A stretch of DNA of 64,000 bases. Source: Streptomyces californicus. GTDB lineage: Bacteria; Actinomycetota; Actinomycetes; Streptomycetales; Streptomycetaceae. Location of the stretch: the NCBI RefSeq assembly GCF_000717645.1, contig NZ_JNZZ01000023.1, forward strand, positions 1 to 64,000, read 5' to 3'. Position 1 is the first letter of the stretch. Every line of letters starts with the position of its first letter. The notes beneath the pieces are model-generated. The model was not told where the DNA came from. It searched no databases and worked only from the letters and a program-made list of their open reading frames with translations. The translations under genes and the position numbers were made by a program. Below, piece after piece: positions 17,461-26,284 of this stretch.

Positions 17461-18177
17461 ATGGGAGTCACGGCGAAGATATCCGGAACGCGGCTGCGGC
17501 GCGGGGTCGCCCTGTCCGTCGCCGGGCTGGTGGCCGCTCCGGCCCTGGTCCTGGGCAGCGGCACCGCGGCGCAGGCGGCGTCCTGCACGAAGTCGGTGGG
17601 CCCGCACCAGAAGCAGGTCGAGAAGTTCCTCAAGCGGCCGGTGGACGGCAAGCAGTCCACGGCCGACTGCAAGGCGATCCAGAAGTTCCAGAAGGCACAC
17701 GGGATCACCCCGACCATCGGCTACGCCGGTCCCCTGACCTGGCGCACGATGAACACGATGCTCGCCCAGAAGGCGGCCGGGAAGAACCCCAACAAGGCCG
17801 GGAAGTGCCCCACCAACAAGGGCCGCATCGCCTGTGTCGACCTGACGCGCCAGCTGAGCTGGATCCAGGACGGCAAGAAGCTGAAGTACGGGCCGGTGCC
17901 GGTGCGGACCGGACGCGACGGCGCGGAGACCCGGACCGGGTCCAAGAAGATCTACTGGCGCAACATCAACCACTGGTCGACCATCTACAAGGTCCGGATG
18001 CCGTACTCCCAGTTCTTCGACGGGGGCCAGGCGTTCCACTCGGTCACCAAGTCCATGTACAACCCGCCGGGCTCCGGCGGCTGCGTCAACATGCGCCCCG
18101 CCGACGCGAAGGCATACTGGAAGCTGCTGAAGAACGGCGACGACGTGTACGTGTACGGGCGCAAGCCCGGGACCTGA
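17461..18177 (+). CDS. Secreted L,D-transpeptidase with altered active-site motif
   Basis: 238 aa. A Sec signal (RRGVALSVAGLVAAPALVLG, cleavage near AAQA) precedes a peptidoglycan-binding-like domain (residues about 40-100) and a YkuD catalytic domain. The catalytic cysteine is in PPGSGGCVNM, where the family norm is S-H-G-C; the upstream base histidine is in QAFHSVTK. The missing second histidine is either a family variant or lowers activity. Likely role: cross-linking wall peptides. ATG chosen because AGGGGAG lies 9 bases upstream; a GTG at 17437 is the alternative. Confidence 0.87.
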   Translation: MGVTAKISGTRLRRGVALSVAGLVAAPALVLGSGTAAQAASCTKSVGPHQKQVEKFLKRPVDGKQSTADCKAIQKFQKAHGITPTIGYAGPLTWRTMNTMLAQKAAGKNPNKAGKCPTNKGRIACVDLTRQLSWIQDGKKLKYGPVPVRTGRDGAETRTGSKKIYWRNINHWSTIYKVRMPYSQFFDGGQAFHSVTKSMYNPPGSGGCVNMRPADAKAYWKLLKNGDDVYVYGRKPGT

Positions 18178-18234
18178 GCGAAGCGCTGAGGGCGTCCGCC
18201 GGAGCGCGGGCGCCGGACGCCGAGGGCATCCGCG

Positions 18235-18280
18235 AGGGGTGCCGGACACCGTGGCCGGAGCCGTGGGGTCCGGCACCCCT
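18235..18280 (+). terminator. Terminator of the L,D-transpeptidase gene
   Basis: 13-bp perfect stem AGGGGTGCCGGAC with a 20-base loop, about 60 bases after the stop. Confidence 0.7.
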
Positions 18281-18380
18281 CCGTCCGTCTTTGCCCCCCG
18301 GATGTCAGTGCCCTGCGGTAGCTTCCGGCGTAGCGGGTGACGGAAGCCACAGCGCGGCTGCGCGCGACAGGGGTGGAGCG

Positions 18381-19445
18381 ATGAGCGATCTGACCACGAC
18401 GACGACGGCCGGGGCCGCCTCCGGCCCGGCGGCGGGCGGTGCGGCCACGGCGGCGCCGGGCGCCGGGAGCGCGGACGGCGCCGGGATCGACGCCCGCCTG
18501 GAGGGACACCGGACCGAGCTGACCGGGTACTGCTACCGGATGCTCGGCTCCGCCTTCGAGGCCGAGGACGCCGTGCAGGACACCCTGGTGCGCGCCTGGC
18601 GCAACATCGACAAGTTCGAGGGCCGGTCCTCGCTGCGCTCCTGGCTCTACCGGATCGCCACCAACGTCTGCCTGGACATGCTGAACGCGGGCAACAAGCG
18701 GGCCCGCCCGGTCGATCTGACCGGCCCGACCCCGCTCGCCCAGGCCGCGCTCAGCCCCCGCCCGGAGAACGTCTGGCTGGAACCGATGCCGGACGGGCGG
18801 GTCCTGCCGTCCGTGCAGGACCCGGCGGAGGCGGCCGTGGCCCGCGAGTCGGTGCGCCTGGCGTTCGTCGCCGCCCTCCAGCATCTGCCGCCCAAGCAGC
18901 GGGCCGTGCTGATCCTGCGCGAGGTGCTCGCCTGGAAGGCCGCCGAGGTCGCCGAGCTGCTGGAGACCTCCGTGGCCTCGGTCAACAGCGCCCTCCAGCG
19001 GGCCCGCGCCACGCTGACCGAGACGGAGGGCCGGGCGGGCGACGTGGCGGACCCGCTCGACGAGGAGCAGCAGAAGCTCCTGGAGCGCTATGTGAAGGCG
19101 TTCGAGGGGTACGACATGGCCGCGCTGACGGCACTGCTCCACGAGGACGCGGTGATGACGATGCCGCCGTTCGACCTGTGGCTGCGGGGCACCGGGGACA
19201 TCACGGGCTTCATGACCACCATGGGCGCGGCCTGCGCGGGCTCCCGGCTGGTGCCCGTCGCGGCCAACGGCTCCCCCGCCTTCGCCCACTACAAGCCCGC
19301 CGAGGACGGTTCCGGGTTCGTGCCGTGGGCGGTCCAGGTCATCGACGTGCGGGACGGGGCGATCACCGGGATGCACTGCTTCCTGGACGTCCCGCGCTGG
19401 TTCCCGCTGTTCGGGCTGCCGGACCGGCTTCCGGCCGACGCGTAG
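18381..19445 (+). CDS. ECF sigma factor with C-terminal SnoaL-like domain (SigG type)
   Basis: 354 aa. After a low-complexity Thr/Ala/Gly N-terminus, region 2 reads YCYRMLGSAFEAEDAVQDTL and WLYRIATNVCLDML; region 4 is LPPKQRAVLILREVLAWKAAE with the HTH TSVASVNSALQRARATL. From residue about 225 a SnoaL_2-like fold follows (LLERYVKAFEGYDMAALTALL, TMPPFDLWLRG). Sigma factors of this architecture lack a classical anti-sigma factor and are thought to be controlled by their own C-terminal domain. ATG at 18381 with GGAG upstream. No linked anti-sigma gene is visible. Confidence 0.9.
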   Translation: MSDLTTTTTAGAASGPAAGGAATAAPGAGSADGAGIDARLEGHRTELTGYCYRMLGSAFEAEDAVQDTLVRAWRNIDKFEGRSSLRSWLYRIATNVCLDMLNAGNKRARPVDLTGPTPLAQAALSPRPENVWLEPMPDGRVLPSVQDPAEAAVARESVRLAFVAALQHLPPKQRAVLILREVLAWKAAEVAELLETSVASVNSALQRARATLTETEGRAGDVADPLDEEQQKLLERYVKAFEGYDMAALTALLHEDAVMTMPPFDLWLRGTGDITGFMTTMGAACAGSRLVPVAANGSPAFAHYKPAEDGSGFVPWAVQVIDVRDGAITGMHCFLDVPRWFPLFGLPDRLPADA

Positions 19446-19599
19446 GCGCGTAGGAGAGCAGGCGCGCAGGCGCCACGCCGGCCCCCGGGAGCCGGAGTCG
19501 GGTCCTGGGGCCGGGGTTTGAGCGGCGGGCCGGGGCTTGGGCCTGCGGGGTCCGGGAGCCTGCCCCCTCCCCCGGGGTCGGAGCGCGCCTCACCCGGGG

Positions 19600-20019
19600 T
19601 CAGGGCGGGCCCGGCACCGGTGCCGTGATCTCCCCGGGCTCCTCTGACCCCTCGGGCTCGCCCGACTCCCCGGGCTCCTCCGCCAGGCCCACCACGTCCG
19701 CCAGCCCCACCAGGTCCAGCAGCGCGCGGAGTTCGGGCGGTACGCGGCGCAGGCGCAGGGTGCGCCCGGACCGGCGGGCCACGACCGCCAGCCGGGCCAC
19801 CGCGTCGACGAGCGCCAGATCGGGCCGGACCACCCCGCCCACGTCGCAGTCCGCCACCGCGCCCGGGGCGGGGGCGGCTCCGCCGGGTGCGGTCAGGGCG
19901 CGCTCCAGCCGCGCGCAGAGGTCGGGTACGACGGCACGGCTGACCCGGCCGGTCACGGTCAGGACGATCGGATTCTCGGCATCCACACCAGGCAGACCGC
20001 CCCGGCGGGCGAAAGTCAT
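19600..20019 (-). CDS. STAS-domain protein (anti-anti-sigma-like)
   Basis: 139 aa. The STAS fold is suggested by IVLTVTGRVSRAVVPDLCARLERAL, the central VADCDVGGVVRPDLALVDAVARL where a phosphorylatable Ser/Thr normally sits, and VPPELRALLDLVGLADVV. The usual Ser after the D is replaced by V-V-R-P-D, so control by a kinase-type anti-sigma factor is doubtful. The C-terminus is an acidic Gly/Glu/Pro-rich tail. ATG at 20019 chosen; longer arginine-rich upstream frame looks non-coding. Confidence 0.7.
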   Translation of the reverse strand: MTFARRGGLPGVDAENPIVLTVTGRVSRAVVPDLCARLERALTAPGGAAPAPGAVADCDVGGVVRPDLALVDAVARLAVVARRSGRTLRLRRVPPELRALLDLVGLADVVGLAEEPGESGEPEGSEEPGEITAPVPGPP

Positions 20020-20274
20020 CGGACCGGCGCGACGCCGCCCCGCACCTGATGGCCGCCTCCCGACGCCTCGCACCCGATGGCCCGCCCCACGCCTCCTCAC
20101 GTGATCCCGCCGCGGAGAGGCGTTTTTGCGTCAACTCCGGACTTCCTCACTCCCTTCCGTCAACCAATCCCCAAAACTCCCCCTCTAGTCGGATGAACCG
20201 ACGGCCGCAGCCGTCACTTCTGCGTCTCTGCGGACCGGCGGAGTGAAGAACCATCGAGTTCTCCAGGGGGAGAG

Positions 20275-23200
20275 TTGCGCAGACACGTGAGAAACGCGTG
20301 CATACCGGCGGTCGCCGCGGCCGTGGCCGTCGCACTGGCGGCGGGAATGGCCCCGGCGGCCGTCGCCGCGCCGGGCCCGAAGGGGGCGGCGTCCGACGTC
20401 CGGGCCCAGGACCGGGACGTACGGCAGCTGACGCTCGTCACCGGCGACCGGGTCACGGTCGACGGCAAGGGCAAGCCGGTCGCCTTCCGGCCGGCGAAGG
20501 GCCGGGAGGGCATCCCGGTCCAGCGCGTCGGCGACAAGGACCACACGCTCGTCATCCCCGCCGACGCCCACAAGCTGATCGTCTCGGGCAAGCTCGACCG
20601 GCGGCTGTTCGACATCACCGAGCTGAGCCGTCCGGAGAACCTCCGGGCCCAGAAGGACGGCCTGAAGCTGATCGTCGGCTACCGGGGCAAGCAGGCCGCC
20701 GCCGCGAAGGCGCAGGTCCGCGGCGCCGGCGGCACCGAGGTCGGCCGGTCGCTGAAGTCGCTGAACGCGGAGTCGGTGACCACGCCGACCTCCGACGCGC
20801 CGGCCATCTGGAAGGCCCTCACCGACCGGAGCGCGGCCGGTGAGCGGGTCACCACCGCCGCCGGCATCGACCGGGTCTGGCTGGACGGGGTGCGCCGGGC
20901 GAGCCTCGACAAGAGCGTCGCGCAGATCGGCGCCCCGGCGGCCTGGAAGGCCGGGTTCACCGGCAAGGGCGTCAAGATCGCGGTTCTGGACACCGGGACG
21001 GACACGACCCACCCCGACCTCAAGGGCCAGGTCATCGCGGAGAAGAACTTCAGCGCCGCCAAGGACACCAAGGACCGGGTCGGCCACGGGACGCACGTCG
21101 CCTCGATCGCGGCGGGCACCGGCGCCAAGTCGGGCGGAAAGTTCAAGGGCGTCGCCCCGGACGCCAAGCTGCTGGCGGGCAAGGTGCTCGACGACGACGG
21201 GTACGGCGACGACTCCGGCATCCTCGCCGGCATGGAGTGGGCGGTCGCCCAGGGCGCCGACATCGTCAACCTGAGCCTCGGCGGTCCGGACACCCCGGAG
21301 GTGGACCCGCTGGAGGCGGCGGTCGACAAGCTGTCGGCCGAGAAGGGCGTCCTGTTCGCGATCGCCGCGGGCAACGAGGGCGACGGCGCGGGCACGGTCG
21401 GCTCGCCCGGCAGCGCGGACGCCGCGCTCACCGTGGGCGCGGTCGACGACAAGGACGTGCTGGCCGAGTTCTCCAGCCGCGGTCCGCGGATCGGGGACGG
21501 GGCGGTCAAGCCCGACGTGACGGCCCCCGGCGTGGACACCACGGCCGCCATCCCGTCCGGTTCGCTGATCGCGCGCGAGGTGGGCGAGAAGCCCGCCGGC
21601 TACGCGACGATCTCGGGGACGTCGATGGCCACCCCGCACGTCGCGGGCGCGGCGGCGCTGCTCAAGCAGCAGCACCCCGACTGGAAGTACTCCGAGCTGA
21701 AGGGCGCGCTGACCGCGTCCACCAAGCCCGGTGCGTACAACCCGTTCCAGCAGGGCTCCGGCCGGATCCAGGTGGACCGGGCGATCGCCCAGACGATCGT
21801 GGCCGAGCCGGTCTCGGTGAGCTTCGGGGTGCAGCAGTGGCCGCACACCGACGACACCCCGGTCGCCAAGCAGGTCACGTACCGCAACCTCGGTACCAGC
21901 GACGTCACGCTCGACCTGAAGGCCACCGGCACCGGCCCGCAGGGCAAGCCCGCCCCGGCCGGCTTCTTCACCCTCGGCGCGGACCGGATCACCGTTCCGG
22001 CGGGCTCCACCGCACAGGTCGCGCTGACCGCCGACACCCGTCTCGGCGGCACGCTGGACGGCACGTACTCGGCGTACGTGGTGGCGACCGGCGGCGGGCA
22101 GACCGTGCGCACGGCCGCGGCGGTCGAGCGTGAGGTCGAGAGCTACGACGTCACCGTCAAGCACATCGGGCGCGACGGGCGGCCCGCCGTCCACGCGGAG
22201 AGCACCCTCTTCCGCTTCGGCGCCGAGTCCGGCAGCCCGTTCCTGAACCCGCAGGTCACCGACGGCGTGGCGAAGATCCGCGTGCCCAAGGGCACCTACG
22301 TGGCCAACTCCACGGTCTACCAGGACCCGGACGACGTCACCAAGGGCGCCGACTGGATGGCGCAGCCCAAGGTCTCGGTCACCCGGGCCACGACGCTGAC
22401 CTTCGACGCCCGCAAGGCGAAGCCGGTGAAGGTCACGCTGCCGGACGCCAAGGCGAAGGGGCAGCTGTTCGCCCCGGACTACGTGGTGGAGACGGCGGAC
22501 GACGCGGTCACCTTCGGCTGGCTGATGGACTCGCCGGCCGGCCTGCGCACGCTGCACGTCGGCCCGCAGGTCACCGGCGTCTCGCTCGCCCAGCACTGGA
22601 CGGGCACCTGGACCACGGGCGCCTCGGCCGAGTACGACATCGCGGTCGGCGGCAAGGTCAAGCAGCTCGCCACCGGCTACGCCCGGAAGTTCACCGCGGC
22701 GCAGCTCGCCAAGGTGAAGGTCGGCATGGGCTCGGCGGCGCCGAAGAAGAAGGGCTCGATCACCGCCTTCCCCGTCCTCGCCACACAGGGCGGCGGCTGG
22801 GCCACCTCGGTCGAGCAGAAGCTGCCCGGCACCCGCACGCTGTACCTCTCCACCGCGGACAAGGTGGCGTGGGGCCTGGACTTCGACCAGCTCGGCCCGC
22901 TCGACGCGGAGGGCTGGCCGACGTACGAGGCCAACTACGGGCTGGGCGACGAGGCGACGTACAAGGCGGGCAAGACGTACACGAAGACCGTGAACACCGG
23001 GGTGTTCGGCCCGCTGGTCGACAAGAACTACGGCGTCGTCCGTGAGGGCGACGAGATCACGGGCGCCCTCCCGCTGCTGGCCGACGGCCAGGGCAACGCG
23101 GGCGGGATGCTGTTCACCTCGGCCAAGACGGTCCTCTACCGCAACGGCAAGAAGCTCGGCCAGAACGGCGACCCGGTCACCGGCTACGAGCCCTTCAAGG

Positions 23201-23628
23201 TCCCGGCGGGCTCGGCGGACTACAAGCTGACGACCACGGTCAAGCACAGCGCCAAGGTCAACCCGCTCTCCACCCGGGTGGACGCCTCCTGGACGTTCCG
23301 TTCGAAGAAGACCGGCTTCGCGATGCTGCCCGTCTCCACCGTCCGGTTCACCCCGGCGGTGGGCGCCGACGGCCGCGTCAAGGCGGGCAAGACCGTCTCG
23401 GTGCCGGTGAAGGTGCACGGAGCGGCTGCCGGTAAGAACACGAAGTCGCTGAAGACGTACGTCAGTTACAACGGCGGCAAGACCTGGAAGAAGATCACGG
23501 TCAAGAAGGGGAAGATCACCGTCAAGAACCCGGCGAAGGGCAAGGCGATCTCCTTCTCCGCCACGGTCACCGACAAGAAGGGCAACACCTCGTCGGTGAA
23601 GATCTACAACGCGTACTTCGGCAAGTGA
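20275..23628 (+). CDS. Large secreted subtilisin-like serine protease (S8)
   Basis: 1117 aa. A Sec signal (AVAAAVAVALAAGMAPAAVAA) is followed by a propeptide-like region of about 200 residues and the S8 catalytic domain: D239 in VLDTGTD, H271 in VGHGTHVAS, N in AIAAGNEGDG and S450 in SGTSMATPHVAG. Beyond residue 500 there is an all-beta region of several hundred residues and a lysine-rich C-terminus ending NAYFGK. The start is a TTG at 20275, with AGGGGG 4 bases before it; a GTG at 20287 is the alternative. Monocistronic, followed by a strong terminator. Role: extracellular proteolysis. Confidence 0.95.
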   Translation: MRRHVRNACIPAVAAAVAVALAAGMAPAAVAAPGPKGAASDVRAQDRDVRQLTLVTGDRVTVDGKGKPVAFRPAKGREGIPVQRVGDKDHTLVIPADAHKLIVSGKLDRRLFDITELSRPENLRAQKDGLKLIVGYRGKQAAAAKAQVRGAGGTEVGRSLKSLNAESVTTPTSDAPAIWKALTDRSAAGERVTTAAGIDRVWLDGVRRASLDKSVAQIGAPAAWKAGFTGKGVKIAVLDTGTDTTHPDLKGQVIAEKNFSAAKDTKDRVGHGTHVASIAAGTGAKSGGKFKGVAPDAKLLAGKVLDDDGYGDDSGILAGMEWAVAQGADIVNLSLGGPDTPEVDPLEAAVDKLSAEKGVLFAIAAGNEGDGAGTVGSPGSADAALTVGAVDDKDVLAEFSSRGPRIGDGAVKPDVTAPGVDTTAAIPSGSLIAREVGEKPAGYATISGTSMATPHVAGAAALLKQQHPDWKYSELKGALTASTKPGAYNPFQQGSGRIQVDRAIAQTIVAEPVSVSFGVQQWPHTDDTPVAKQVTYRNLGTSDVTLDLKATGTGPQGKPAPAGFFTLGADRITVPAGSTAQVALTADTRLGGTLDGTYSAYVVATGGGQTVRTAAAVEREVESYDVTVKHIGRDGRPAVHAESTLFRFGAESGSPFLNPQVTDGVAKIRVPKGTYVANSTVYQDPDDVTKGADWMAQPKVSVTRATTLTFDARKAKPVKVTLPDAKAKGQLFAPDYVVETADDAVTFGWLMDSPAGLRTLHVGPQVTGVSLAQHWTGTWTTGASAEYDIAVGGKVKQLATGYARKFTAAQLAKVKVGMGSAAPKKKGSITAFPVLATQGGGWATSVEQKLPGTRTLYLSTADKVAWGLDFDQLGPLDAEGWPTYEANYGLGDEATYKAGKTYTKTVNTGVFGPLVDKNYGVVREGDEITGALPLLADGQGNAGGMLFTSAKTVLYRNGKKLGQNGDPVTGYEPFKVPAGSADYKLTTTVKHSAKVNPLSTRVDASWTFRSKKTGFAMLPVSTVRFTPAVGADGRVKAGKTVSVPVKVHGAAAGKNTKSLKTYVSYNGGKTWKKITVKKGKITVKNPAKGKAISFSATVTDKKGNTSSVKIYNAYFGK

Positions 23629-23663
23629 CCGGAGCAGGCGTGTAGTTCACCCTCGCACGACGG

Positions 23664-23699
23664 CGGCCCGCCGCACGGAACCCTCCGTGCGGCGGGCCG
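23664..23699. terminator. Bidirectional terminator
   Basis: 16-bp perfect stem CGGCCCGCCGCACGGA with a 4-base loop between the protease gene and the convergent Uma2 gene. Confidence 0.85.
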
Positions 23700-23707
23700 T
23701 CCGCATG

Positions 23708-24301
23708 TCAGCCGGCGGGGAGGACGCCCGTGTCCAGGACCAGCCCGAACGGCTCGGGGAGGGTCAACTCCCGCCCGTACTCGACCGTTTCCAGCACCCG
23801 GTACGTGCCTCCGTCCGGCTCGCCGTAGAGCGTCGCGGTCGGGCGACCGGAGTGCCAGGGGTCGAGGAGGAGGAACAGCTCGACCCCGGCCTTGGCGTAG
23901 CCGTTGACCTTGCTGACGCGGTCGTGGTTGGCGTTGGCGCGGGAGGTGGTCTCCACGACGAGGCGGGCCTCGGAGGCGGGGACGGTGTTGCCCGGCCCGG
24001 AGGCCGTGGCGCGGTCCACGACCACGAGATCGGGAATGTAGATCCCGCCCCGGCCGGGCAGCGAGAGGCCGAGGGTCTGGTAGATCTCCCAGTCCTCCGG
24101 GATGACGGTGTAGAGCCTGCGCTGGAGCAGAGCAGCGGTGGTGTTGTGGTCCTTGGACGGCGGCGGCGACACGGTGACGATCTCCTCGATGATCTCCACC
24201 TTGCAGCCCTCGGGTGCGTCCGTCTCCTCCCAGATCCGGACCAGGTCGTCCCAGTCCTGGCCGTGGCCCGGCGCGGGCTCGACGGCTCGGGTCTCCGCCA
24301 T
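23708..24301 (-). CDS. Uma2-family (DUF820) PD-(D/E)XK nuclease-fold protein
   Basis: 197 aa. The family core is visible: YIPDLVVVD supplies the first acid, RLVVETTS the E-x-S/K pair, and KVNGYAKAGVELFLLLDP the following helix and strand. Uma2 proteins are widespread in multicellular bacteria, often in many copies, and their in vivo function is unsettled. Monocistronic between terminators. The ATG at 24301 gives a full-length protein. Confidence 0.88.
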   Translation of the reverse strand: MAETRAVEPAPGHGQDWDDLVRIWEETDAPEGCKVEIIEEIVTVSPPPSKDHNTTAALLQRRLYTVIPEDWEIYQTLGLSLPGRGGIYIPDLVVVDRATASGPGNTVPASEARLVVETTSRANANHDRVSKVNGYAKAGVELFLLLDPWHSGRPTATLYGEPDGGTYRVLETVEYGRELTLPEPFGLVLDTGVLPAG

Positions 24302-24357
24302 GACGCCTCCTCCCCGGGGCGTGCCGGCGCGTCGCCCCGGGCCGATCCCAGCATGCC

Positions 24358-24391
24358 GAACGGGACCGGCGGCAGTCCACCGGTCCCGTTC
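24358..24391 (-). terminator. Terminator of deoA
   Basis: 12-bp perfect stem GAACGGGACCGG with a 10-base loop, 22 bases beyond the deoA stop on the minus strand. Confidence 0.8.
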
Positions 24392-24413
24392 ACCCGTACG
24401 AGGAAACCGCAGG

Positions 24414-25691
24414 TCAGGCGATACGTTCCCGCACCACCGGGAGCGGCGCGAACGACGTGCCGGCCGGGGCGATGTCGTACGCCCCGGGCAGGGCCGTGAG
24501 CGCGTAGTCGAACTTCTCCGGGGTGTCCGTGTGCAGCGTCATCAGGGGCTGGCCCTCGGTGACCGTGTCGCCGGGCTTGGCGTGCAGTTCGACGCCCGCG
24601 CCGGCCTGCACCGGGTCCTCCTTGCGGGCGCGGCCCGCGCCGAGGCGCCAGGCGGCGACGCCGACGTCGTACGCGTCCAGGCGGGTGAGGACGCCGGAGG
24701 AGGGGGCGGTGACGACGTGCTGCTCGCGGGCGGTGGGGAGGGTGGCGTCCGGGTCGCCGCCCTGGGCGGAGATCATGCGGCGCCAGACGTCCATCGCGGA
24801 GCCGTCGGCCAGGGCCTTCTCCGGGTCGGCGTCCTTGAGGCCGGCCGCGTCGAGCATCTCGCGGGCGAGGGCGAGGGTCAGGTCGACGACGTCCTGCGGA
24901 CCGCCGCCGGCGAGCACCTCGACGGACTCGCGGACCTCCAGCGCGTTGCCCGCGGTGAGGCCGAGCGGGGTGGACATGTCGGTGAGCAGGGCGACCGTGC
25001 GGACCCCGCTGTCGGTGCCGAGCGCGACCATGGTGGAGGCCAGTTCGCGGGCGTCCTCGATGGTCTTCATGAAGGCGCCGGAGCCGACCTTGACGTCCAG
25101 GACGAGCGCGCCCGTGCCCTCGGCGATCTTCTTGGACATGATCGAGCTGGCGATCAGCGGGATCGCCTCGACGGTGCCGGTGACGTCGCGCAGCGCGTAC
25201 AGCTTCTTGTCGGCGGGGGCGAGGCCGTCGCCGGCCGCGCAGATGACCGCGCCGGTGGTGTCGAGGACGTGTCGCATCTCCTCGCCGGTGAGGTGGGCGC
25301 GCCAGCCGGGGATGGACTCCAGCTTGTCCAGGGTGCCGCCGGTGTGGCCGAGGCCCCGGCCGCTGAGCTGCGGCACGGCCGCGCCGCACGCGGCGACCAG
25401 CGGGGCGAGCGGCAGGGTGATCTTGTCGCCGACGCCGCCGGTGGAGTGCTTGTCGGTGGTGGGGCGGGAGAGCGCCTCGAAGCTCATCCGCTCGCCGGAG
25501 GCGATCATCGCGGCGGTCCAGCGGGCGATCTCGGTGCGGTTCATGCCGTTGAGCAGGATCGCCATGGCGAGGGCGGACATCTGCTCGTCGGCGACATCGC
25601 CCCGGGTGTAGGCGTCGATGACCCAGTCGATCTGCTCGGGGGTCAGTTCGCCTCGGTCCCGCTTGGTGCGGATGACGGAGATGACGTCCAT
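24414..25691 (-). CDS. deoA: Thymidine (pyrimidine-nucleoside) phosphorylase
   Basis: Splits thymidine or deoxyuridine with phosphate to the base and deoxyribose-1-phosphate. The phosphate/nucleoside site is recognisable in DKHSTGGVGDKITL, followed by the SGRGLGHTGGTLDKLE family signature, IASSIMSKKIAEG and LDVKVGSGAFMKT. 425 aa, the normal size. It has its own palindromic operator 46-57 bases upstream and is separated from the cdd operon by a terminator, so it is a separate unit of the same regulon. Confidence 0.96.
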   Translation of the reverse strand: MDVISVIRTKRDRGELTPEQIDWVIDAYTRGDVADEQMSALAMAILLNGMNRTEIARWTAAMIASGERMSFEALSRPTTDKHSTGGVGDKITLPLAPLVAACGAAVPQLSGRGLGHTGGTLDKLESIPGWRAHLTGEEMRHVLDTTGAVICAAGDGLAPADKKLYALRDVTGTVEAIPLIASSIMSKKIAEGTGALVLDVKVGSGAFMKTIEDARELASTMVALGTDSGVRTVALLTDMSTPLGLTAGNALEVRESVEVLAGGGPQDVVDLTLALAREMLDAAGLKDADPEKALADGSAMDVWRRMISAQGGDPDATLPTAREQHVVTAPSSGVLTRLDAYDVGVAAWRLGAGRARKEDPVQAGAGVELHAKPGDTVTEGQPLMTLHTDTPEKFDYALTALPGAYDIAPAGTSFAPLPVVRERIA

Positions 25692-25736
25692 GGGAATCCT
25701 TCCGGCCGGGTGCGTGCGCGCGGGTCCTCGTCGACT

Positions 25737-25748
25737 CTACGCGCATAG
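25737..25748. promoter_or_regulatory. Nucleoside-regulon operator upstream of deoA
   Basis: CTACGCGCATAG, one mismatch from the palindrome consensus, between the cdd-side terminator and deoA. Confidence 0.7.
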
Positions 25749-25759
25749 AGAGGGGAAAG

Positions 25760-25794
25760 GGCGGTGGCCCTTCCGCGAGGGAAGGGCCACCGCC
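25760..25794 (-). terminator. Terminator of the nucleoside importer-cdd operon
   Basis: 15-bp perfect stem GGCGGTGGCCCTTCC with a 5-base loop, 44 bases after the cdd stop on the minus strand. Confidence 0.85.
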
Positions 25795-25837
25795 GGGAAT
25801 CGGGGATGCGGGCCGGGCCGCGGTGCGGTCCGGCGCC

Positions 25838-26284
25838 TCAGCCCAGGTGCTGCGGGCCGAACGCCTGCGGCAGCATCGCGTCCAGCGTGCGCAGCCCGTC
25901 GGGCGTCTCCAGGAGGAGGTCCGGCCCGCCGAACTCGTACAGCAGCTGGCGGCACCTGCCGCACGGCACCAGGACCGACCCGTCGCCGTCCACGCAGGTG
26001 AAGTGGGTCAGCCGGCCGCCGCCGGTGGCCTGGAGCGTGGAGACCAGGCCGCACTCGGCGCAGAGCGAGAGGCCGTAGCTGGCGTTCTCCACGTTGCAGC
26101 CGGTGACGGTGCGGCCGTCGTCCACCCGGGCGGCCACGCCGACCGGGAAGCCCGAGTAGGGGGCGTACGCCCGGGACATGGCGTCCCGGGCGGCCTCCCG
26201 CAGGGCCTTCCAGTCGGACTCGCCGAAGCGGGCGGCGGATGCGGGGCCGGGCGCGTGCCCCGCGTCCTCGGGCGGCGGCGTCAC
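25838..26284 (-). CDS. cdd: Cytidine deaminase
   Basis: Deaminates cytidine and deoxycytidine to uridine forms. 148 aa, the tetrameric type: zinc cysteines C75 (SLCAE), C108 and C111 (PCGRC) and catalytic E77; substrate residues in GCNVENASYG. The GTG start overlaps the stop of the upstream permease gene by 4 bases, so it is the last gene of the importer operon. The frame is open far upstream but only this part has family character. Confidence 0.95.
   Translation of the reverse strand: MTPPPEDAGHAPGPASAARFGESDWKALREAARDAMSRAYAPYSGFPVGVAARVDDGRTVTGCNVENASYGLSLCAECGLVSTLQATGGGRLTHFTCVDGDGSVLVPCGRCRQLLYEFGGPDLLLETPDGLRTLDAMLPQAFGPQHLG

Noticed and set aside
20185..23418. 1077-codon open frame on the minus strand opposite the subtilisin gene
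   Set aside because: It is the antisense shadow of a high-GC gene; the plus strand encodes an intact S8 protease with all catalytic motifs.
23641..23660. TGTAGTTCACCCT resembling part of a tRNA
   Set aside because: No acceptor stem, anticodon arm or CCA-side pairing around it; the next bases belong to a terminator.
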